Assembly (NCBI GenBank): GCA_028751875.1
Contig: CM054138.1
Span: forward strand, 38,839,479-38,903,478
Reading direction: 5' to 3'
DNA from: Rapana venosa
Taxonomy: Eukaryota > Mollusca > Gastropoda > Neogastropoda > Muricidae
DNA: 64,000 nt
Position numbers and translations under genes: made by a program
The notes under the pieces: model-generated
Told to the model about the DNA's origin: nothing
Seen by the model: the letters and a program-made list of their open reading frames with translations, nothing else
The model's database searches: none
Part shown: one piece after another, positions 56,452 to 64,000 of the stretch
Layout: each line of letters starts with the position of its first letter
Numbering within the stretch: the first letter of the stretch is position 1

Positions 56452-59400
56452 CTCGGCGGGTCAACCTGCCTACTTACTACTCGCTTTGTGAAGCCACGAG
56501 TGGGTGTGCCTGCTGAATGCTTGGGAACACCCGGTGTCTCCCTTTGTGCTATTTATACACCATGGTCTCACACCCTTTACCCCTTAGCGCAGTGAGCTTT
56601 CAGATAGTCTCAATTGCTGCCATTTGCAATTTCTCTTTAGCTGAGCTGTTTTTGTGCCAATTCTTTTTGCTTTACAGAGATGTCATTGAGTGACGATTTT
56701 AGGAGAGCTGCTTCAAGAAGGCAACAGCAACAATGAACTTTTCAGAGAATTTTCTGCAAAAAATCTGGTGGAATCCAAACTTACATAGACTGAAAAGCAC
56801 TTAAGTTGCGCAGAGGATTCAAGAGTTGCAGAGTGAAATCTAAAGTGATGTATTTACTGACAATTCAAGTGACGAAGATGACAAATGACAGTGGTGTAAA
56901 CAACGATCCTGCTGAGGGGGGCATGTGACTGTGACCGGTTGAAAATGAAAGAATTCCGTGAAAATCATGGCTCCAGAAACTTGACAAAATGATGCTAGTG
57001 AGTAATTTGATTTTTCCCCTCCAGTTTTCCATTCATGAAAAACTAAATAAAATTGGAAATAAATTCCGCCTGGTTCCGCCCCACCGCCGGTCACTCGCGA
57101 AGTGAAAGTAACCTAATAAATTTATACACCTCAGTCACTAGAGAGCTCGCTGACCTGCATCCGGGTATTTCAACCTCCCCTTCGCCATTTTCTATTGAGC
57201 GGGAACAGTGTGCAAGGAATTTTTGTTGAATATTTTTCACAGTTTAGTGCCGACCCAGAAAAATTCGACATGGCGTTTTGTGATAGCGACAACGAAAGTG
57301 CTGCTAGCTTGACGATCGACGAGATGTTTAGAGTAGGAAAAACGTTTGTAGACGACAATCAGTCTGACATTGACGTGAACGAACCAGTTGATGATGACAG
57401 AGACTACCAACCGAGTGATGACAGTGACGATGATAGTGTAGTGTACGAACCCATCGACATCGACGCAGGTGGTGACAGACCAGGTGTGGCGAATGCTGGA
57501 TTGGCGAGTTCGTCTCAGTGGCATCAAGATGATTTTACTACTGAAAATCGTAGTTTTTCTGCTTACAGTGGGCCTCCTCGACCACAGGTACAGCTTGTCT
57601 CTGCATTCGATTATTTTTCACTCGTTTTTCCTATCCAGCTCTTCACCCTCATGGTGACTCAAACGAACCTGTGCGCAAGGCAGCAACTCATGGCGTCAGG
57701 TGTTCCTGAGGATATGGTCGATAGTAGGTTCGAACCTACCACTATTGAGGAGGTTAGGGCTTACATTGGTCTTCTTATGTTTATGAATATTTCTCCTCTT
57801 CCAAGTATGAATATGTACTGGCAAGTAGGTAGCCCCACTTTCAATGCTTGGGTCGCTTCGATCATGCCAAGAAATCGATTCCAACAGTTGGCACGGTATT
57901 TTCACCTGGCTGATTCTACTACTGCAGTTCCCAGAGGTCAGCCTGGCTATGACCCCCTCTTCAAAGTCAGGCCTCTGATTTCTATGACCCAGAGTAGGTT
58001 TGCTCAGCAATTTTATTCTGGGCAAAACATTACTGTTGATGAAGCAATGATCAAGTTCAAGGGTCGTTGTGGATTCCTGCAGTATATACCTGCGAAGCCG
58101 ACGAAGTGGGGTTTGAAGGTTTGGGCTCTTTGTGACTCTGATTCTTTCTATATGCTCAACTATTCAGTGTATACAGGGAAGGTCAATGATGTGCCTGCTG
58201 GTCATGGTGAGGCCCTTGGGGATCGCGTTGTGAAACACCTGTCCGCCCCACATCTCAACAAGTGGCACACCATTTATTTCGATAATTATTTCACGTCTGT
58301 CCCTCTTCTTGAATTTCTCTTTATGGAAAACACTCTGGCATGTGGGACTGTGCGCAATAACAGAAAAGGTCTGCCTGAAGCGATGAAACAAGCCAAGTGT
58401 GTCAAGAAATCTGGAGATACTTTGCGCTGGTTTCGTGAGATTGGCACTGATGCCAAGAGGGGCAAGCTTCAGGCTATTGCTGGGTTCGACCGTCGCAAGG
58501 TGACTCTGCTGACTACTGCCCATGACTCATCCGATGGAGAGGTTGCCAGGAAAGGCCCTGGGGGTGTTGTAAAAGCCAGATGTTCTCGACCCCAGGCAAT
58601 CGCAGAGTACGGTCTCAATTACAATGGTGTCGACAAGCATGACCAATTGCGCTCCTACTATGGGTCCCAGTTGAAGCTCTCGAAGTGGTGGAAATATGTA
58701 CTGTTCTTCTGTTTGGACACTGCCTGTGTCAATTCATACATCATATATAAGAACAGTGCTGCTGCCCCACTGAAAAAGCATTTGCAGTTTCAGATGGAAA
58801 TCATCACAGGCATGGTGAATGGTTTCAATGGCCGAAAGCGCACAGGCCGTCCGAGGACTCGGCCTCCAGGCCAGGACAAAGACAGACACACACCCAGCAA
58901 AATTCAGTCTGCCAGAGGAAAGAGGGATTGTGTGCTCTGCAAGAAAGAGGGCAGGAAAACACCAGCAGGCCATGCCGTCCAGTCATCCTATGAGTGTGTC
59001 ACATGCCAGGCAGCTGTGTGCAAGGATCGTGGGTGCTTCCGCTCCTATTATCAGTAGGTCTTTAGGTCCCGACACACTCTTTCTTAGCTGCCACATCTGA
59101 TTTCTGACTTTTTCTTCTTTCCTAGGACTTGACTTTGTTGTAAATGTTGTAAACAGACTGAATCTGGGTTAGCAATGTAAAAAAATTAGTCATAAAACAA
59201 GTGTAATAAGTTTTCTAATGTATAGTGTACAAAGGTGAATGTAAATAAATGTAAATTATGTATTATGTGAATTGTGTACAAAAAAAAATGCACCCTGACA
59301 TATTGGATGGATACCAGAACAACTATAACATGGCCTATGTGAGTACTGGTATATTTTGTGTTGTTTTGTTGTGATATCTGCCTATTTTCTTGGTATCTAC

Positions 59401-60050
59401 TAACGCAGGTAAATTTTACAGGTAAATCTAGGTGTGTCACCATATGGTGACACTGTCAACACACATACACAAACTAACTCATGCAGATCAAAGTGCATGC
59501 ACCCAAACATGTTTGTAGAAAGTTTTGAATGATTGTGAATAGCATTTTTTTTTTAATGATTTTTTTAGTTTACAATATAAGAATGGCTGAAACGAGCAAC
59601 GCGTGACATGTTTACCTTGATTAGGTGTCCCTGTATGACCACTAATACCTCACAACACCCATTAGTTTTTTTTCAGCCCATGAGCCTGACCATCTGCCAT
59701 CAAAACAGTAGGTATCACTATATTGATGGGTGCTGTATGTCTGTCTATCATCTGTTTTACTAATATACCCCTGTGTTTACAGGTAAAATCAAACTTCCCA
59801 CCTGAGTGATTACATAATTTTTTCATAAAACTTTATATAAACACCACCATGTCAACTATTATGCTCTTATAGATTTTTGCTGAAAACATTAAGTGATTCT
59901 GGCTGATAGTTTTTTTTAAACAATTTTTCTAAGATGCTTCCCTAGTTTATGTGCATATTTCTCACATAAACTTGGTAATTATGAGAGTTTCAAGGGGAGA
60001 TGAACGCGGGAGGTTAAGGGTTAAGAGAAACGGAACATGGTAGTGAAGAG
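56439..60050 (+). mobile_element. Complete piggyBac-family DNA transposon (3,612 bp)
   Basis: Bounded by TTAA at 56435-56438 and 60051-60054, the invariant piggyBac target duplication. The left end reads CTCTCCTACTACC. The right end, reverse-complemented, reads CTCTTCACTACC: a short imperfect terminal inverted repeat with one gap. Between them lies one intact transposase gene plus about 830 bases of left and about 990 bases of right non-coding DNA. The element sits in an MLK intron in the opposite orientation. All signs of a mobile copy are present; actual activity is not shown. Confidence 0.92.
57270..59057 (+). CDS. piggyBac transposase, intact, 595 residues
   Basis: I choose the ATG at 57270 (GACATGGCG); the frame is open about 25 codons upstream but has no ATG there. 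The N-terminus is acidic (SDNESAASL, DDSDDDS), as usual in this family. The RNase-H-like DDE_Tnp_1_7 core follows, with catalytic aspartates at about 257 (TVDEAMIKFKGR), 338 (YFDNYFTS), 455 and 458 (GVDKHDQ). The spacing is close to that of the moth piggyBac enzyme. The WKYVLFFCLD helix region leads to a GRKRTGRPRTRPP linker and a C-terminal cysteine-rich domain (CVLC, CVTC, C and C near 554-589) that would bind the transposon ends. The enzyme excises precisely and inserts at TTAA. No stops, shifts or missing key residues are seen. Confidence 0.96.
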   Translation: MAFCDSDNESAASLTIDEMFRVGKTFVDDNQSDIDVNEPVDDDRDYQPSDDSDDDSVVYEPIDIDAGGDRPGVANAGLASSSQWHQDDFTTENRSFSAYSGPPRPQVQLVSAFDYFSLVFPIQLFTLMVTQTNLCARQQLMASGVPEDMVDSRFEPTTIEEVRAYIGLLMFMNISPLPSMNMYWQVGSPTFNAWVASIMPRNRFQQLARYFHLADSTTAVPRGQPGYDPLFKVRPLISMTQSRFAQQFYSGQNITVDEAMIKFKGRCGFLQYIPAKPTKWGLKVWALCDSDSFYMLNYSVYTGKVNDVPAGHGEALGDRVVKHLSAPHLNKWHTIYFDNYFTSVPLLEFLFMENTLACGTVRNNRKGLPEAMKQAKCVKKSGDTLRWFREIGTDAKRGKLQAIAGFDRRKVTLLTTAHDSSDGEVARKGPGGVVKARCSRPQAIAEYGLNYNGVDKHDQLRSYYGSQLKLSKWWKYVLFFCLDTACVNSYIIYKNSAAAPLKKHLQFQMEIITGMVNGFNGRKRTGRPRTRPPGQDKDRHTPSKIQSARGKRDCVLCKKEGRKTPAGHAVQSSYECVTCQAAVCKDRGCFRSYYQ

Positions 60051-60054
60051 TTAA
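60039..60054 (-). repeat. piggyBac right end: terminal inverted repeat and TTAA
   Basis: GGTAGTGAAGAG followed by TTAA, the inverted partner of the left end. Confidence 0.85.
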
Positions 60055-60059
60055 TAATA

Positions 60060-60086
60060 CTATCTATCTATCTATCTATCTATCTG
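60060..60086. repeat. (CTAT)n microsatellite
   Basis: About six CTAT units between the piggyBac right TTAA and an antisense RTE 3' end. It may be the tandem tail of that RTE copy. Confidence 0.9.
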
Positions 60087-60204
60087 TCCCGTAGTCTGAC
60101 GACCGTGGGGGCACCCTCAAAGACTCAACAACCAGTTCCCTCCATTCCTCTCTCTGTTCTGCCTTTCTCAGGGTTTTGTTGAGTTCTAGGCCTGTCCATT
60201 CGCT
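60087..60204 (-). mobile_element. RTE-like LINE, extreme 3' fragment
   Basis: Contains GACCGTGGGGGCACC, CAACCAGTTCCCTCCATTCC and TGTCCATTCGCTGATGTT. It parallels the 3' coding end at 20870-20985 (ACCATGGGGGCACC, CAACCAGCTCCCTCCACTCC, CAGTCCACTCTCTGATGTT). Confidence 0.75.
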
Positions 60205-60735
60205 GATGTTAATAATACATAGAATTTATATAGCGCCATATCTTGCAAAAAAACTAATCAAAGCGCTTTCATTCATCCCACTCATTCACTTGCAGCCAGT
60301 TACACTTAACAGTTATTACAAATTCAAATGTATACACACACAAGCATGCACACATTATCCTGGAAATAAAAGAGTAAAATAAAAAATAAAAAATAAACAC
60401 ATTAAGGTTATACACTCTGACAGGGTGATGGGATTTTGGCTGTTGAGGGCAGGGACAAAAATGAGATGGAACAAGAGGGGAGAATCTCAGGTTTGAAATA
60501 AATGTGTCTTAAGGCCAGATTTAAAAGCGTCATAAGAAGGCTTTTGGCGAAGGGAGTGAGGGAGGTCATTCCAGATCGATGGACCAGAAACAGAGAAAGA
60601 GCGGCGGCCAACAGTGGACTGGTTGAATATAGCTGTTCTTCAGCACAAGGTATCTGCAGCAGAGTGGAGGGAACGAGAAGAAGTGTACAGGTGAAGACAT
60701 TCACAGAGGTAGGTCTGCGTATGGTACAGCAGACA
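60205..60735 (-). mobile_element. L2/CR1-like LINE 3' end with SINE-D-type tail, antisense
   Basis: Minus-strand coding remnants near 60700-60480 (SPLLAAALSLFLVHRSGMTS, LTPFAKSLL in one frame) parallel the 21416-21616 segment but are frameshifted. The 3' tail, at 60210-60280 on the + strand, reads AATTTATATAGCGCCATATC then AATCAAAGCGCTTTC. It matches the tail of the sense copy at 21800. Confidence 0.82.
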
Positions 60736-61335
60736 TAGAGATCTTTGAAGCACTTTTGGTGAGTCAGTCAACTGCTTCATTGCCCCAAATGCCCAAGGAT
60801 CCACACCAGAACACTGTCATACCTGTTCTTCTCAAGGATGTACACAGATCATAGAACTTTTGAAGCTTAGGATTATTTATATCTCTACAAGCTATGGCAT
60901 CTAGTGCTGAAAGGGAATCAACACAGACCATGGAACCACTCTCTTGGGATTGCTTAGGGACATAACAAGAGCAGTAAGTTTGGCAGTGTACACAGAGCTG
61001 TCTGAAGGCAAGTGCTTGGAAAGTGCAGATTATATGATAGTGGACAACAGGCAGCATAGGTGGCTCCCTCCTCCAGCTTGATCTGTCACACAAAAGTTTT
61101 TGTAGGACAGATAAGACTGTCCACTGCTGATGTCCTTCTTTTGAGAGACAAGGTCAAATTGAACATCCAGGGTTTCCATCATCCATATAGGGTTCTCAGG
61201 GAACTTGGAGAAGTTGCAAATGGCACCCAAATCGATACTCGCCTCTTGAAGATGAGGAATGATGCCCATACCCAGAGGTGGGATGGTAGAAGGAGATTCC
61301 TCAAACTTTGCCCAGAACAGGTTTTTTTTGGTTCA
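60736..61335 (-). mobile_element. LINE remnant carrying an RNase H domain
   Basis: Minus-strand reading around 60930-60740 gives VCVDSLSALDAIACRDINNP, KLQKFYDLCTSLRRTG and MTVFWCGSLGIWGNEAVD, which match the D-S-x-S-A-L and W-x-P-x-H-x-G-I-x-G-N-E-x-A-D motifs of LINE RNase H. SVYTAKLTALVMSLS lies further upstream in another frame. The catalytic His region is degraded (SLGIWGNE) and several frameshifts are present. It represents a LINE group different from the others here (I/LOA/R1-like groups carry RNase H). Confidence 0.78.
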
Positions 61336-61343
61336 CTGCTACC

Positions 61344-61430
61344 CCCCCCCCCCCCCCCCCCCCCTCCCATTCCCTAGGCTAGAGCTTTGATGTTCACCAA
61401 TGGTGAGATTTTTTTCAAATGTGAATGCTT
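61344..61430 (-). mobile_element. Poly-C tract and SINE-B tail fragment
   Basis: A run of about 21 C followed by CCCTAGGCTAGAGCTTTGAT and GTTCACCAATGGTGAGATTT, the SINE-B 3' end. The body cannot be followed further. Confidence 0.7.
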
Positions 61431-61439
61431 TTGCATACC

Positions 61440-62417
61440 ACACGGCAGTTGTTTTCCCTCATTTTCTGCTTCTCTCAGACGCTGGAACTTGACCCCTAAT
61501 GTGCTAATCTTAGCTCAGGCACTGACCAGATGCAAGGGTCCGGTTTGGTGCCATCAAGATAGCATGGCATTCTTTCTACTGTTTCAGTGGAGAAAAGTGG
61601 CCACAAGGATTTTGATTTCCAACTTTTCAGTGCTTTGTGATATGTTTGCAATATTCTTCAGCACTATATTCAAGTGTGTTCAGTGCAGTGTTCTCTTGTT
61701 GTTGCGAAGAAGTGAATTTGAATCAGTATATCCATATTGTGCATGAGTTACAAACATAAATAACAGCTGTCCAGACTGGATGTTCCCACCAGATTGCTCT
61801 TCTTTGTTTAGTATTGAGAGTGGTAATTTTCTTGCCAGTAACGTAAAATGATCACAATTTTCCTTCTGAATTCATTTAAGTTTCACTTTGGCAAAGTCAG
61901 GTTTGTTATCTTAATGTTTGATTTTTTTAAAGCTGTATCAACTTTTGCTGCGTCTAAGATACATGTTCATCTGTTTTGAAGGGCTCAAATCTGGACAAAA
62001 TGTTGTTTGTTTGCTGTCTCAATCTAGTGCGTGTGTGTGTGTGTTGCGAGGATAGGCTAGCTGCACGCAGCGGGCTTGTCTTACATTATGTAAGGTTTGC
62101 CATCCTTCCAACTCTTAGTTTCTGATTCTGTGTGTGTGTGATTCTTGTGTGTGTGTGTGTGTGTGTTTGTGTGTGTGTGTGCATACATGCTTGAGCACGT
62201 GTGTGTATGTGTGGTTTAAATGAGTAGATTGATAGTAGTGAGTAATTGAGATTTTATGTATTTTTGGCATGGATTTTCTTTTTCTCTGATGTTTGACAAT
62301 ATTTGTATTCTAGTAGGCCTTATGGCTTTGATGTATTATATATATGTGTTCACAAGGACATATTGTAAGACTAGGCTTGGGTTAAAATCTTCATCCTTGT
62401 ATATCAAAGAACGTTAA

Positions 62418-62424
<7 letters not shown>
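61440..62424. other. Anonymous intronic DNA with TG repeats
   Basis: TG runs near 62027-62044 and 62130-62180. No coding or recognised repeat otherwise. Confidence 0.4.

Positions 62425-62482
<58 letters not shown>
62425..62482. repeat. (CA)n microsatellite, about 29 units
   Basis: A long pure CA run in the MLK intron. Confidence 0.97.
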
Positions 62483-62484
<2 letters not shown>

Positions 62485-62704
62485 GCGTGCATACTCATTG
62501 TTAAAACTGAGTTGTGTGTCAACTAGCGTTACGTCAGTTTTGTCTGTGACCCTTTCCTGTAGGCCTAGCCCAGATCTGTGGCTTTAGACTTAGGCCTACT
62601 GCGCGAGAGTACACTAGGCTTGAGATGCATGAGGAGGATGGTGAAGAAATAGGAGGGGTGTGGTGGTGCACTTATTTTAGCACTGGGCCTAGACCTTTCA
62701 CTTG

Positions 62705-62998
62705 AGCGCTGCTGGATAGGCGCGCTGTGACCATGAAGGTAGCCGCATTCCGACTTCGGGGATGTATGCTGGGTATCCCTAACCCACCAAATGGTGGCAT
62801 GAATTACAGGATCTGTATTGTGCATATTTGATCTTCTGCATATGTAAATTTTCACAAAGGAAATAAGGGCACTGGCAGGTCTGCACTTGAAGATGTCCTC
62901 GGAGATCGTAAAATGCCACCAAGATTCAAACCCATGACTTCACGAACCCATGGGATTGAAGTCAAATGGTCTTAACCACCTGGCTATAGTGTCTGTCA
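62705..62998 (-). mobile_element. SINE-C: third tRNA-headed SINE, with B-like tail module
   Basis: On the minus strand the head is TATAGCCAGGTGGTTAAGAC (A-box region) with GGGTTTGAATCTTGG as B-box, near 62990-62925. The body (GATCTCCGAGGACATCTTC) is unlike SINE-A, but the 3' part contains the module GTCGGAATGCGGCTACC found in SINE-B. Confidence 0.82.
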
Positions 62999-63420
62999 AA
63001 CTGGGAGTTAAGAACAGAATCATAAGCAGGGTTGTTATACTCTAAGTACAGTTTCACATAGTAATTTAGAGTCAATTTAAGACAGCAGTATTTCAGAGAG
63101 GTTCTTCCACTTCCACGTAGAGACTGTAAACTGGTTTAGTTCAAAATACTCCCCAACAGATTCTAAGCACCTGATGGTGAGTGGGGTCCAGAGATGTCAG
63201 GTATGAAGGCAGGCAGACAGACAGAGACTGAGATAGAGAAATAAAGAGAAAGAACAGGAAAAAGAATATACTTTAAAAGATACAGAGAGAGACAAACCCA
63301 TTTTGCTTTATATAAAATGCAAACTAAAAAAAACCTGTCCCCCCCACCCCCTCCATCTATAGCCATCAATTATCAATACCTAATGAACCTTGACACCAGC
63401 TCAAGGAACCCCTGAAGTAA
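62999..63420. other. Anonymous intronic DNA
   Basis: No feature seen apart from an A/G-rich stretch near 63215-63290. Confidence 0.4.
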
Positions 63421-63426
63421 ACTTAC

Positions 63427-63567
63427 ATGCAATAGCCCTGAAGCGAGGTGGTGCCATGGGATGAACGGGGGAAGCAGGAGGGCTGTCAGGACTGGAGGGG
63501 TGATATCGCTTGTCAATATCATAGGTTGGTAGGTCTTCCTTCTGAACGGTGATGTTGTGTCGAAAGT
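63427..63567 (-). CDS. MLK C-terminal region, coding exon with RAI block
   Basis: A 141-base exon with acceptor TTGTAG (63568-63569) and donor GCAT|GTAAGT. Minus-strand translation includes FRHNITVQKEDL, then DSPPASPVHPMAPPRFRAIA. It corresponds to the F-x-H-K-x-TVQASP ... SSPPASP ... P-R-L-RAI segment that follows the zipper/CRIB region in vertebrate MLKs. Proline-directed sites (SPDSPPASP) fit known MLK regulation by SP phosphorylation. The exon starts in a split codon, so an upstream exon must exist beyond 64000 or in the last 430 bases. Confidence 0.9.
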
Positions 63568-63802
63568 CTACAACATGTAGGTAACACAGTGCACACAAAT
63601 ATCCAAGAACCTTTCTTTAAGACAGAATTTCAATGTTCATCTGTGAAGTCATTCTTGGCAAGAAAGAACAGGCACAGAGATTCTAAAATCTCTTTCCAAA
63701 GAGTATCTAATAGCCTTTTAAGTCCTAAGCAATGCCATTATCGTATGCACACACACACACACACACTCTCTCTCTCTCTCACACACACACGCACGCACGC
63801 AC

Positions 63803-63833
<31 letters not shown>

Positions 63834-64000
63834 AGATACATTCCACAGTGGTTGTTTTCGTATATACCAATAAAAGCAAACAAATCCTGCCAACCACAGA
63901 GGCCACATCAGGGCTGTCACCTTGTCAATTTTTAAAATCTCAGATTAACACTATCCCTACATTAAGGAAGAGAACCCTCTTTCCCATGGCACATGCACTG
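63568..64000. other. MLK upstream intron (partial) with CA/CT microsatellites
   Basis: Compound CA, CT and CACG repeats at about 63748-63832. No further MLK exon is recognisable before the window ends. Confidence 0.6.

Larger units (their letters stand above)
54489..63426 (-). other. MLK intron (about 8.9 kb) with many mobile elements
   Basis: Runs from the donor at 63421-63426 (GTAAGT on the minus strand) to the acceptor at 54489. It contains a SINE-A, AG/TG microsatellites, the whole piggyBac element, LINE relicts and another SINE. About 54860-55075 carries a GGGGCAACGCCCCCTGAAGC segment, echoed loosely at 28300-28345 and 38640-38665. Confidence 0.85.

Noticed and set aside
57237..58523. 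Minus-strand ORFs over the piggyBac gene
   Set aside because: Antisense shadows of a clear transposase frame.

Overview
The window looks like a repeat-rich, AT-leaning nuclear chromosome segment from an invertebrate animal. The host genes are split by large introns with GT-AG splice sites. The DNA between them is filled with LINE fragments, tRNA-headed SINEs, long microsatellites and one DNA transposon. The SINE styles and the domain layout of the kinase gene suggest a lophotrochozoan, most likely a gastropod mollusc. That placement is an inference. Bases 1-860 look like a poor-quality contig end.

Layout. (1) 1-19 kb, + strand: three phase-compatible exons (1089-1172, 13409-13476, 18284-18722) would encode a 196-residue protein with an RS-rich, Lys/His-rich tail. 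Its introns hold at least five LINE pieces: two copies and a C-terminal fragment of one EN-RT family, two RTE-like 3' ends and one antisense L2/CR1-like RT. (2) 20-32 kb: SINEs, an RTE 3' end, an L2/CR1-like LINE 3' end and mostly anonymous AT-rich DNA. A weak candidate gene on the minus strand has possible exons at 30.6, 41.0 and 42.1 kb. (3) 32.70-38.48 kb: a G-rich satellite of about 5.8 kb made of a palindromic core (CAGTACTG) plus a run of about 8-20 G. The two halves of a SINE flank it, and its core matches a sequence inside that SINE. (4) 38.5-50 kb: anonymous DNA, dispersed repeats and a 51-bp minisatellite. (5) 50.08-63.57 kb, minus strand: the last three coding exons of a mixed-lineage kinase (MLK, a MAP3K acting on JNK/p38). 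The SH3, kinase, zipper and CRIB exons would lie beyond base 64000. (6) 56439-60050: a complete piggyBac element inside an MLK intron, in the opposite orientation, with TTAA duplications, short inverted ends and an open 595-codon transposase gene. (7) 60-63 kb: remnants of three LINE types, one carrying an RNase H domain, plus another tRNA-headed SINE.

How the parts relate. Two host genes (RS-tail protein and MLK) carry most of the readable host coding potential. The mobile elements form a visible network. SINE-D and an L2/CR1-like LINE share the same 3' tail, which suggests the LINE enzyme mobilises the SINE. SINE-A and SINE-B share a central body but carry different heads or tails. One SINE-B copy appears to have seeded the G-rich satellite. 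The least ordinary objects are that satellite and the intact piggyBac.
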